Below the pieces are notes generated by a model. That model saw only the letters and a program-made list of their open reading frames with translations, was not told the origin of the DNA and did not search any database. Of a stretch of DNA of 47,675 nt, positions 1 through 7,637 are shown one piece after another. A program made the position numbers and the translations under genes. The DNA is from Pseudomonas syringae (GTDB lineage Bacteria; Pseudomonadota; Gammaproteobacteria; Pseudomonadales; Pseudomonadaceae): NCBI RefSeq assembly GCF_001698815.1, contig NZ_LGSI01000070.1, positions 1 through 47,675 on the forward strand. The letters run 5' to 3'. Within the stretch, counting starts at the first letter, position 1, and each line of letters starts with the position of its first letter.

Positions 1-84
1 GCTGCGGCCAAAGCGGCTGCCGATGCTGCGGCCAAAGCGGCTGCTGATGCTGCGGCCAAAGCGGCTGCTGACGCTGCGGCCAAG
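1..84 (+). repeat. 24-bp coding tandem repeat
   Basis: Three full 24-bp units (1-24, 25-48, 49-72) and half of a fourth (73-84) differ only at the wobble positions near the unit end. In frame 1 each unit encodes AAAKAAAD. The array is cut by the window start, so the copy number is unknown. Confidence 0.9.
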
Positions 85-351
85 GAAACCTGTTCTGTGT
101 CGTCTACTTCTGCGCTCTGTCAGGTCACGACGCCATCGACCACCTCGGAGCCCTCAAAGCCCGTGCAGCAGGCGACTGAGCAACTGGTTCGCAATACAAA
201 CAATTCGCTGGATCAAACGTTCAACGAAACGCCGCTTATCAGTGACAAATCCAGTGAAGCCGACAAGAAAGATGTTGCTCCGTCCACTCCCCTTGCATCC
301 AGTGCCCAGAGTACAAAAGATGAAGTCGCGAAAAAAATGTACTGCAATTAA
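1..351 (+). CDS. Ala/Lys/Asp-repeat protein, C-terminal part (5' end outside window)
   Basis: This is an open frame from base 1 to the TAA at 349-351, so the start lies upstream of the window. It begins with AAAKAAAD repeats, which would form a charged alanine-rich helix as in TolA-like linkers. A Ser/Thr/Pro-rich segment with two cysteines and a charged tail ending in KKMYCN follow. The last 32 bases overlap the start of the FecR-domain gene in another frame, suggesting translational coupling. The family is not recognised; a periplasmic or envelope protein is plausible from composition only. Confidence 0.55.
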   Translation, partial: AAAKAAADAAAKAAADAAAKAAADAAAKETCSVSSTSALCQVTTPSTTSEPSKPVQQATEQLVRNTNNSLDQTFNETPLISDKSSEADKKDVAPSTPLASSAQSTKDEVAKKMYCN

Positions 352-1249
352 GTCACTTTTGTTGGCTACGCTTCTGGGCTCGGCGGCATGGGTTCAGGCC
401 GCGCCTGGGGCCGGGGTCGTCAGTCACCTGAGTGGACCGCTGTTCGTGAGTAAAGCGGATGGCAGCATGCGGATTCTGAGTGCTCAGTCGATGGTCGAGG
501 CGGGGGATACGGTTTCGACCCAAGGCAAGGGTTATGCGCAGATCCGCTTCAGCGACGACAGTCAGCTCACGTTGCAGCCTGATACCGTGGTGACGCTGAA
601 TACCTATGTCTACGACGCGTCGGTGCCCACGCAGGACCAACTACTGTTCACCCTGAAACAGGGCGGCATACGCTCGGACGTCGGCAAACTTGGGCAGCGC
701 AGCCGTGATCGCGTGACCCTGGTGACCCCGGCTGCGAGCATTGCCCTGCAGTCGGCCAGTGTGGTGGTGCAGTATCGTCCGGAGCCCAAGGCGGTTGCCG
801 GTATTGAGCGTCTTTCCCGCTATCTGGCGTTGACGGGTGCTGAATTCGAGGCCGCAGCCATCCAGAGTGAGACGTCCTATGGGGCGTTTGCGGCCGTCGT
901 CGCCGCCCGCTATTCCTATCGGTTGGCCCGAGCAGTTGCCTGGCTGGATTCGAAGGTCGCAGGCAGTCTGTCGACTCTCGCGGCGGTCGTCCCGGCTTCT
1001 GGTCCGGGTCTGGCACCGGGTTTATATGTTCAGGTCATTGATGGCTTGATTAACCTCACCAATCGCGGCGGAACCACAAGTTTCGCGGCAGGGCAGTTTG
1101 GCTACACCCCCAGTTTCACGCAGCCTCCGGTCATCGTGCCTGCATCCCCAGCGTTAGTGTTTACGCCGCCCCCTGCGTTCTCTTCCTCATTGGCAGGTGC
1201 AGCCGCCTCAACAGGTTCAAGCGGCACTGTGGATTGTGAAGTGCGCTAG
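320..1249 (+). CDS. FecR-domain periplasmic protein
   Basis: The protein is 309 aa from the ATG at 320. The frame is open further upstream, but that part is an out-of-frame reading of the repeat gene. The N-terminus has basic residues followed by a hydrophobic stretch (LLLATLLGSAAWVQA) ending in a plausible signal peptidase site at about residue 24. The FecR domain follows at about residues 28-110 (motifs VSHLSGPLFV, AGDTVSTQGKGYAQIRF and LQPDTVVTL). The remainder is low in recognisable features and ends in a Pro/Ser-rich tail. Classic FecR proteins relay TonB-receptor signals to sigma factors. This one has no transmembrane relay and no sigma-factor neighbour, so it more likely belongs to the stand-alone periplasmic FecR group. 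Function is otherwise unknown. Confidence 0.8.
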   Translation: MKSRKKCTAIKSLLLATLLGSAAWVQAAPGAGVVSHLSGPLFVSKADGSMRILSAQSMVEAGDTVSTQGKGYAQIRFSDDSQLTLQPDTVVTLNTYVYDASVPTQDQLLFTLKQGGIRSDVGKLGQRSRDRVTLVTPAASIALQSASVVVQYRPEPKAVAGIERLSRYLALTGAEFEAAAIQSETSYGAFAAVVAARYSYRLARAVAWLDSKVAGSLSTLAAVVPASGPGLAPGLYVQVIDGLINLTNRGGTTSFAAGQFGYTPSFTQPPVIVPASPALVFTPPPAFSSSLAGAAASTGSSGTVDCEVR

Positions 1250-1470
1250 GTCTGACTTTAAGGTGGGTGAACCGGGTAGCTGACGACATCACCGGGTTCG
1301 CCTGGGGGATCCGGCGTTGGGCAGATAATGACTTCTGTAGCCAAGTCTCACCGCATCTGGCTCAATACCGGGCGTGGATCGTCGCTTTGCTGATCCCATT
1401 GCTTGTTACGCATCACCCACGGGGCGGGCGTTGGCGTCCGGCCTTGCAACTGCGCTGGACGGGTAACACC

Positions 1471-1656
1471 ATGGGCTACAACTGGAACGGGTTGATCTTT
1501 TTCGAGCCGTCTCTGGATGGCACCCATACCTACCTGGAAACGCTGATCTGGGGTGCCAACTGGACCATCGCCACGACGCTGGGGGCTTTTACCATCACGT
1601 TGACGCTGGGCTCGATTGTCGGCGTAGCGCGTACTTCGCCGCTGACCTGGATACGT
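1471..1656 (+). pseudogene. Amino-acid ABC transporter permease fragment (GltJ-like N-terminus)
   Basis: About 62 codons from the ATG at 1471 read MGYNWNGLIFFEPS and then a hydrophobic helix up to LGSIVGVART. This matches the N-terminal region of glutamate/aspartate-type ABC permeases (GltJ/HisM family), which are about 240-250 aa long. After WIR the similarity stops and the frame ends at 1713 in unrelated sequence. No partner ATPase or binding protein is adjacent. The stretch just upstream (1250-1470) contains a hydrophobic segment (residues like RAWIVALLIPLLVTH) that I could not assign. Confidence 0.6.
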
Positions 1657-2302
1657 GCCAGCACAACCAACAGGCCTGGATTGACTTGCCTCTCAAGCAA
1701 CGAGATCACCTGAGTCAGTGTCACGACCAAAATCCTTAAATCATTTGATTGTCTGTGCCACGGCCTGAATAGCCTGCCTTGGCCAGAAGAGGATAACGGG
1801 CGTGGGATCGCGCGCAAGCCAAGTGCTGAGTCACAAACTGGCGCGCTTCTAGGGAGGAGGGATGCCCATGCTTTCCGATGGCAATTTGAATTGAAGCGAT
1901 GTTTATGGCCGTTATCCTAAAGAGGGTCATCGGGCTTCACCCGACGCCTTATAGGATCTACTGATGCCAATCCGTCATTCGCCCATACATTTTCCACATT
2001 CTCAACCAAGTCGTCCCTATACCACGAGATGCCGAGGTAGCATTCTGTAGTCATCAGCCAGAGAGTCGAAGATACTCTGGAGGTAACGGAATACCGCCAT
2101 GGCGATGGACAGCCGCCGACAGGATGTTGGAATGGTATTAATGAACAAGTAACCGGCTCAAGCGGGTTTTTTTATGCCTGCTGTGACAGTCGCTCAACTG
2201 GTGAAGACGCTAAATTACGAACGGCTGGAATCGACCCAGGCTGTGTGAAAACACCTGCAATTGTCTAATCTTCTGATCGTCGAGATCGTAGCGGCGGCGA
2301 TC
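1657..2302 (+). other. Region without a recognisable gene
   Basis: No open frame here has a recognisable product on either strand, and the short frames look random. The region holds a terminator-like hairpin at 2151-2173. Just before the transposase there is an AT-rich stretch containing GGCTGTGTGAAAACAC (about 2238-2253) that could be part of the left end of the IS1182-type element. I see nothing else. Confidence 0.5.
2151..2173 (+). terminator. Probable Rho-independent terminator
   Basis: AACCGGCTC-AAGCGGGTT forms a short stem with a bulge, followed by seven T residues on the plus strand. No intact plus-strand gene lies just upstream, so it is probably left over from a lost gene. Confidence 0.5.
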
Positions 2303-3155
2303 ATGAAGCGATTTATTGAAGGTGAGGCTCGGACGCAGGTCACGTTGCTGCCGGAGTGTCTGGGCGATTACGTAGCTGAAGAAAATCCAGTGCGCGTGGT
2401 CGATGTTTTCGTCGATGAACTCGACCTGGGCGCACTTGGTTTTGAGGGCGTCGATCCTGCTGCAACGGGTCGTCCGGCTTACCACCCAGCGGTGTTGCTG
2501 AAGATCTATATCTACGGCTACCTCAATCGGATTCAGTCCAGCCGCCGGCTTGAGCGTGAGGCCGAGCGCAACGTCGAGGTGATGTGGCTAACGGGGCGTT
2601 TGGCTCCGGACTTCAAAACCATTGCCGACTTTCGCAAAGACAACGGCAAAGCCATTCGCAGCGTATGCCGCCAGTTCGTAGTTCTTTGCCGCAACCTCAA
2701 TCTCTTCTCTCAGTCGATCATCGCCATCGACGGCAGCAAATTCAAAGCCGTCAATAATCGCGACCGCAACTTCACTCAGGGCAACGTGAAGGCACGCATG
2801 CAGCAGATCGAGCAGAGCATTGATCGCTATCTGGCGGCGATGGATTCGGCGGATCGAGCAACGCCCGAAGTGGCCGAGGCCAAAGCAGAGCGGCTTAAAG
2901 AAAAGATAGAAACACTGAAAAAGCAGATGCAGAAACTCAAGGAAATCGAGGCACAGCTCCACGAAAGTCCAGACCAGCAGATTTCCCTAACAGACCCAGA
3001 TGCTCGCTCAATGGCCACGAGCGGTCGAGGCACCGGAACGGTTGGCTACAACGTACAAACAGCTGTCGACGACAAACACCATTTAATCATTGCCCATGAG
3101 GTGACCAACGTTGGTAATGATCGTGGGCAACTGAGCAATATGGCGAACCAAGCGG
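2303..3155 (+). pseudogene. IS1182-family transposase, 3' truncated
   Basis: Reading starts at the ATG at 2303 (MKRFIEGEARTQ). The N-terminal DUF772-type domain is intact (LPECLGDYVAEENPVRVVD; HPAVLLKIYIYGYLNRIQSSRRLE) and is followed by the start of the DDE domain (IAIDGSKFKAVN) and a long coiled-coil insertion at about residues 165-220. Similarity ends after GNDRGQLSNMANQA near 3150-3155, where the sequence turns into a tyrosine integrase in a different frame. The C-terminal catalytic portion is missing, so the protein should be inactive. The open frame continues to 3394, but that tail is an out-of-frame reading of the integrase. IS1182 transposases are normally about 450-550 aa. Confidence 0.85.
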
Positions 3156-4102
3156 TGGAAAAATCTGGCTTTTCCGTTACTACCGGGCAGGCAAGCAGAA
3201 GTGCATGTCCTTGGGTAGTTACCCGCAGATCAGTCTCAAAGAAGTGCGAACCCGTCGTGATGACGCGCGTGCCTTGGTTGCCCAATGCACCAATCCCTAT
3301 GGGTATCGTAAACAGCAGCGTCGTTCTGTTCGTAATACGACAGAACATACCTTCGAGGCCATGTTCGATCAGTGGGTGGAGTTCCGCAGCCTGAGCCTTA
3401 AGGAAGGGCGTCAGAGCACACTCTCGCAAATCTTGAGAATCTTCAATAAAGACGTCTTGCCCACACTGGGTGGGCGGTCCATCTACGATATCGGTCGTCA
3501 CGATCTGCTGGATTTGCTAAGCAGGATCGAACAACGCAAGGCATTAACGACAGCTGAAAAGTGCCGCACCTGGTTCAACCAGTTGTTCCGCTATGCGCTA
3601 GTGAAGATCGAGGGATTGGAACACAATCCGGCTTCAGACCTCGATGTTGTCGCACTCCCCAAACCTCCGGTGTCACACAATCCGTTTCTTCGTATGGACG
3701 AGCTGCCTGCGTTGATGACTGCTCTCCGAAACTATGGTGGAGCGCACCAAACACGCCTTGGCCTTCGATTGTTGTTGCTGACCGGTGTCCGCACGGGTGA
3801 GCTACGCTTGGCGACACTCAACCAGTTCGATCTGGAGCAGCGGTTATGGATCATACCGGCGGAGGTGGTGAAGCAACTCCAGTTAGCTATGCGGAAGCCA
3901 GGCAAGCAGGTCGCAAATATACCGCCCAACATTGTCCCGCTCTCGGTCCAGGCGCTTGAAGTAGTGCGTCACCTACTGGACCAGGTTCTTCCAGCGCAAC
4001 ATTATTTGTTCGCTCATTGAAGCGACCTGACCAAGCGCATAAGCGAGAGCACTCTGAATGGTGCGCTACGCCGGATGGAGTATGCTGACCAGCTCACAGG
4101 TC
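3153..4102 (+). pseudogene. P4-type tyrosine integrase, broken at both ends and by a stop
   Basis: Similarity begins before any start codon at GGKIWLFRYYRAGKQ (from 3153, frame 1), which is the DUF4102 N-terminal region. It runs through LSLGSYPQISLKEVRTRRDDAR, the core-binding domain and part of the catalytic domain (LLLLTGVRTGELRLATL holds the first catalytic Arg). TGA at 4018-4020 interrupts the frame after YLFAH. The same frame then continues with SDLTKRISESTLNGALRRM, so the stop probably replaced an Arg codon. Similarity ends at QLTGQ near 4102, before the HxxR and Tyr catalytic motifs. Both ends are junctions to unrelated sequence, so this is a dead fragment. Confidence 0.85.
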
Positions 4103-4428
4103 AGGTAGTGGGTCGCAATCTACCGCTGCTCTATCACTCTGATCCAAAGCGGGTTGGTACGGTTGTCACGGGCAACTCTATGCTCGACACCTAGCCAGCA
4201 AAAAGCAATGGTACGCAGCGGATCACCAATGGCTATGGAGTAGATATGCTGTCGGGTTTCGCAACGATGCTGAGCACCGGTTGGGTCGTTGTGGCTCAGC
4301 AACCACTGGAAAGGGCGGGCACTCCGCTGCGAAATCTAACGCTCAACGTAATAGGTCTCTCAGCGCCCTTTGTCCTGTTTGGCAGTCTGATGCTGTGGTG
4401 GCTGACGCTAACCATCAGGAAACTCTAG
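4103..4428 (+). pseudogene. Cache-domain signalling protein fragment (diguanylate cyclase type)
   Basis: In the same frame as the integrase, the sequence continues with LLYHSDPKRVGTVVTG and, after a TAG at 4192-4194, NGYGVDMLSGFATM, then STGWVVVAQQPLERA. This resembles the distal part of a periplasmic cache (sensor) domain. It is followed by a transmembrane helix (VIGLSAPFVLFGSLMLWWLTL) and the membrane exit, as in cache-GGDEF proteins. The frame stops at 4426-4428, before any GGDEF or EAL domain. No start codon or N-terminal transmembrane segment is present. This is a remnant with two disabling features. Confidence 0.6.
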
Positions 4429-4523
4429 CGGCGCCAGTTCTGCTCATAACGCATGGGATGCACACAGAAGAACTGCACCACCGTAGCCAGCTCATCATAT
4501 TGTCCTTTACGGCGCGCCGAGTT
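4425..4523 (-). pseudogene. Unrecognised minus-strand coding remnant
   Basis: About 32 codons read NSARRKGQYDELATVV then QFFCVHPMRYEQNWRR to a TAG. Amino-acid composition looks protein-like and the stretch is preceded by an in-frame stop without a start codon. I do not recognise the family. The region 4526-4689 beyond it holds no assignable gene. Confidence 0.25.
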
Positions 4524-4689
4524 TTAAACCTCAGGCCATGCAATCGCTCAATTTTCAACGAGCCAAACGCCTAGGAAAATCCTGGACATAACGTTGAATG
4601 AGACCCGGTGTTACGAGAAACACAGTCACCGCTCACCGTGTGGATTTTGGCCTTGCTGTCATTGATGATCAGCTCGTGGCTCAGGATAC

Positions 4690-5280
4690 CTTGGCGTCGA
4701 TTCGGGTTCGCTGATCCATGCGTTGCAGAATCATGATGAATTGACCTTGGAGCGGGTACATTGCTGGACGCTGGACGCTGGACGCTGGACGCTGGACGCT
4801 GGACGCTCACGACACCTACCTCTATCAGGGCCAGACCTTTCCCGGCAGTCTCTTGCGCGAGCACGTCCGTGAGCAGATGTACGAAAGCCTGGCCGGGGAG
4901 CACGCGCCATATGACCTGAAATTTGTCACCTGCGGCGTGCTCTGTATCACCGCGAACATCGTCACAGCGGAGCTGGGGATTCGCGACCTCGACGCAATTA
5001 CGACACCAGATATTCAGTATGTTCGCCAGGTTCTTCTATTGCTGGTGATGTATAACGGTATGCAACCCGGTGCGTTTGCATTGTCCGGCTGAGATTTGGT
5101 CGGCGCTTTGCCAGTGCGGGAGGAATACGACTTGTATTTGACGTCGACGGCGACACGCGATGGATTCATCTCGGTGCCTATGATCTGGTGAACCTCAGTC
5201 CTGAGTTACCGTTGTCGGCCGGGCAGATACCACGTCCGAAGACTTTGTACGGTAGCCTGCCGAGCCAATTAATGACGTGG
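4690..5280 (+). pseudogene. treS: Trehalose synthase / maltose alpha-glucosyltransferase (GH13) remnant
   Basis: Frame 1 reads GVDSGSLIHALQNHDELTLE up to VHCWTL, the GH13 region containing the NHDE motif. A heptamer array follows, after which the same protein resumes in frame 2: AHDTYLYQGQTFPGSLLREH, then REQMYESLAGEHAPYDLKF and IRDLDAITTPDIQ. It continues through a stop at 5090-5092, then DLVGALPV, and in another frame DGDTRWIHLGAYDLVNLSPE up to KTLYGSLPSQL. This order matches the second half of the roughly 690-aa pseudomonad TreS-like proteins. At least two frameshifts and one stop make it non-functional. Both ends of the gene are missing. Confidence 0.65.
4763..4804 (+). repeat. Heptanucleotide tandem repeat (GCTGGAC)6
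   Basis: Six perfect copies of GCTGGAC lie at 4763-4804, followed by a partial GCT. The array sits inside the treS-like remnant. Comparing the frames on either side, four units (28 bp) are in excess, which shifts the frame by +1. Confidence 0.95.
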
Positions 5281-5405
5281 CTGATTGCAATCATTAGATA
5301 TATGGCCAACGCAATTGTGCCAATCCTCGCAATGAGTGGTACCAGGGCGGTTTGCGGCAGAGTGAGGTTGTCGGGCCAGCACGAAATAGGTTTGGATGGA
5401 TATGC

Positions 5406-6749
5406 TCAGAAATAATAGAGCATTTGCACCGTCGCGGTAGCCTGCTTGCGGTCTCTGCCATTGCCAAAAGGGTTGTCATCATCGCTGCCGGTAAACCAGT
5501 CATATCGGATCTCAGGGCGTAACGATAGATTACGCGTTGCTTCATAGCGAAAGCCCAGGGTAAGCGCGTTAAATGCACCGTGAGCTGTAGACACCGGGAA
5601 CAGTGCGAAGCCGTCGGGATCCGCGAAATGTTCTGCCCTCGCCGAGAAGAGAAGGTCCTTGCGATATTCATAACTCAGAGAACTGTTCACGCCCCACCAG
5701 TGAGCGCCTGAGAACCGCGGGCCTGTCACGATATCGACAGTATCAACTTTGCCGTCGCCACTTTGGCGTCCATAAACCGCCTCGGCGCCGATTGACCAAT
5801 GCTGGTCAAGCGCGAACCAGCCATTCAATGAATGTTGCTGCTTGAGTTGGCCATTGGATGAAATCAAACGCGAAGTCGGTGCTTGAATATCATCGATGGA
5901 TTTATTCTGCTCGTCACCAATTAGAAATTCATAATCGATCCAGCCTTGCATGTCGGCTCTACGCCAACGTATTGCGCCTAACAAGGATTTGCTATCGTTA
6001 TTGTCTCTCAGATTATTCCAGCCCTGCACAATGCCTATCTCACCGCCGAGCAGACTTGATTGGGTACTCATCAGTCTTGTGCCCAATACGACACCGCTGA
6101 CGGTCGCTGGCTCGGTTACAAATGCATACGTTTTGGTAGCAAAAGCGTTGCGCGCAATTCGGATGTTCGGTGGAATCTCGTAGCCCACTCCCGGTCCGAA
6201 GATCCCGGCCATGATGCTGATCCCAGTGCCAACAGGCAGATAGGCCGTGCCAAACAGGTCGGGAAACGCGTAGAAGTTTTGCCGGCTTCGCTGCGCTTTG
6301 GCCGAGTCAGACGCACCCGGCTCATTCACCCCCCAATGTTCATCCCAGCCGGTGGTTCGCGCAAATTGACCGTCGCGACCATAGAGCAACCCGAAAGTGA
6401 AACCGAATGACGCCTCGGTAGGCTGCGGACCCGGTAGTGGCGTTGCGCGCGGAACATAGCTGGTATTTAGAGGCTTTTCGATAAACAGGTTGAAAAAGGA
6501 CAATTGAAAATTTTCGTCGGCGTATCCCGCCACGGGCAAGTTGCTCAGGCCGCCGTGGCGCTCACTACGGGTCGATGTATTGTTGCGTGATAACCCCGCA
6601 TCAACGACGCCATAAATTCGGATGCCGGTATCTCTTTCCAATTCGGGTATCAGCCAGGTTGCCAGGTCACCTTCTCCCGGCTGGGAGGGAGACGCCGCGC
6701 ACGGGGTGCACGAAAATATTGCGCACAGTAATGCGATAGGGATACGCAT
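5406..6749 (-). CDS. Outer-membrane beta-barrel porin (BBP2/OmpL-like)
   Basis: The protein is 447 aa from the ATG at 6749. An upstream GTG at 6797 is in frame but would put a polar 16-residue extension before the signal peptide (MRIPIALLCAIFSCTPCAASP). The mature part alternates polar and hydrophobic residues, is rich in Gly, Tyr and Trp, and ends in MLYYF, the C-terminal aromatic typical of barrels inserted by the BAM complex. Motifs such as YGVVDAGLSRN near the start, GWIDYEFLIGDEQ, and RPEIRYDWFTGSDD near the end fit the beta-barrel porin-2 family. It is divergent from hapC and shares a 343-bp intergenic region with it, so it could bring hap substrates across the outer membrane. That role is inferred from position only. 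Confidence 0.75.
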   Translation of the reverse strand: MRIPIALLCAIFSCTPCAASPSQPGEGDLATWLIPELERDTGIRIYGVVDAGLSRNNTSTRSERHGGLSNLPVAGYADENFQLSFFNLFIEKPLNTSYVPRATPLPGPQPTEASFGFTFGLLYGRDGQFARTTGWDEHWGVNEPGASDSAKAQRSRQNFYAFPDLFGTAYLPVGTGISIMAGIFGPGVGYEIPPNIRIARNAFATKTYAFVTEPATVSGVVLGTRLMSTQSSLLGGEIGIVQGWNNLRDNNDSKSLLGAIRWRRADMQGWIDYEFLIGDEQNKSIDDIQAPTSRLISSNGQLKQQHSLNGWFALDQHWSIGAEAVYGRQSGDGKVDTVDIVTGPRFSGAHWWGVNSSLSYEYRKDLLFSARAEHFADPDGFALFPVSTAHGAFNALTLGFRYEATRNLSLRPEIRYDWFTGSDDDNPFGNGRDRKQATATVQMLYYF

Positions 6750-6910
6750 AGAGGTATTTACCTTATTGTTATTGTTTGTGGTGGGTATTACGTGCACGAC
6801 CCGAAGATCGTCTAAAAGGCGGGAGGGTTACTCATGGCTTGGCCCTGTTGTTTTTATAGGGGAGTGCCCAGACGGTAAGTTCACTGCCCCCGCACGGCAA
6901 GAGCAATCTT

Positions 6911-6929
6911 GGCGAATAGATAATTCGCC
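6911..6929. promoter_or_regulatory. Dyad 1 upstream of hapC (operator candidate)
   Basis: GGCGAAT-AGATA-ATTCGCC is a perfect 7-bp inverted repeat with a 5-bp spacer, in the porin-hapC intergenic region. Its size suits a dimeric HTH regulator (LysR or IclR type). Confidence 0.5.
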
Positions 6930-6952
6930 GAAAACGAACAACTCGTCTACTT

Positions 6953-6979
6953 CGGCACCCGAGCGCTCGGTCGGTGCCG
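6953..6979. promoter_or_regulatory. Dyad 2 upstream of hapC
   Basis: CGGCACC and GGTGCCG form a perfect 7-bp inverted repeat enclosing the 12-bp palindrome CCGAGCGCTCGG (6959-6970). There is no T-tract, so an operator is more likely than a terminator. Confidence 0.45.
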
Positions 6980-6984
6980 GACCG

Positions 6985-7005
6985 CTGTTCGCGTTTCGCA
7001 AACAG
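6985..7005. promoter_or_regulatory. Dyad 3 upstream of hapC, overlapping the probable promoter
   Basis: CTGTTCGCG-TTT-CGCAAACAG matches at 8 of 9 arm positions. A -10-like CATAAT lies at 7016-7021, so the dyad falls where the -35 region would be. That is a normal position for a repressor site or for a class II activator. The effector is not known from sequence. Confidence 0.5.
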
Positions 7006-7092
7006 TCATTTCGCCCATAATGGCCTTGTTAGGGTAAGGGGGGGCACCTTAACGTTGAGTCAATCAAACACAAAAATAACAGGGCTAAGACG

Positions 7093-7590
7093 ATGAGTAC
7101 TCAACCTGCATTCAAAACAGTTTTCGGCTCGCTGGCGCACTACACCAAAGGCTCGATCGAGCTGGTGACCGGCAAAAAAAGCCACTATGCCTTCTCCAAT
7201 ATCTTCGAAGTCGCCGGGCAATCGGCACCCTACGAGAAAGTCGTCGTGGGTCTCAATCTCGGCTATGTGATCGAAACGCTGCGCGCTGAAGGTACTTCTC
7301 CCTGGTTCACCTGTGCCCACGACGAATTCGTCATCTCTGTCGACGGCAGCGTTCGCGTCGACTTCCTCAAGCTCGACGCCGCACCGGCGCAAGGCGAGGG
7401 CACCCAGTTTGCTGGCGAACTGCCGAAAGGTCGGCCAATGGGCTATGTGCTGCTCAAGCGCGGCCACCAGGCACTGCTGCCTGCCGGCTGCGCTTATCGC
7501 TTCGAAGCCAGCGCCCCCTGCGTGCTGCTGCTGCAAACCGTACAGGGCACCCTCAGCGTCGAGAAGTGGGCTGACATCTGCCTGAAATGA
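7093..7590 (+). CDS. hapC: Hydroquinone 1,2-dioxygenase small subunit
   Basis: This 165-aa protein starts at the ATG at 7093 (MSTQPAFKTVFGSLAHYTKG) and its length fits the roughly 18-kDa small subunit of the hydroquinone dioxygenase of P. fluorescens ACB. That enzyme is a heterotetramer that opens hydroquinone to 4-hydroxymuconic semialdehyde with Fe(II) and O2. No classical extradiol motif is obvious, consistent with the known weak similarity of these subunits to extradiol enzymes. The C-terminal half looks like a cupin-type beta fold (GHQALLPAGCAYRFEA). It is the first gene of the operon, 47 bp before hapD. The identity rests on the colinearity of the whole cluster as much as on the sequence. 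Confidence 0.85.
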   Translation: MSTQPAFKTVFGSLAHYTKGSIELVTGKKSHYAFSNIFEVAGQSAPYEKVVVGLNLGYVIETLRAEGTSPWFTCAHDEFVISVDGSVRVDFLKLDAAPAQGEGTQFAGELPKGRPMGYVLLKRGHQALLPAGCAYRFEASAPCVLLLQTVQGTLSVEKWADICLK

Positions 7591-7637
7591 TCCGTGTTCT
7601 GACCTCGACATCACTCCAAAAATAACAGGAGCCAATC

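Noticed and set aside
23..319. N-terminal extension of the FecR frame upstream of 320
   Set aside because: It is an Arg/Pro-rich out-of-frame reading of the repeat gene; the signal peptide starts after the ATG at 320.
4571..4903. Minus-strand 110-aa frame over the heptamer repeat
   Set aside because: It is the shadow of the treS-like remnant; its VQRPASS repeats are only the translated heptamers.
6784..6797. A partial match (TGCACGTAATACC on the minus strand) to the paired operator motif upstream of the porin
   Set aside because: It needs a one-base gap and has no partner 20 bp away, so it was not counted as a fourth site.
7015..7022. CCATAATG before hapC resembling the centre of the paired operator motif
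   Set aside because: Only the central bases match, there is no second copy, and it is explained as a -10 element.
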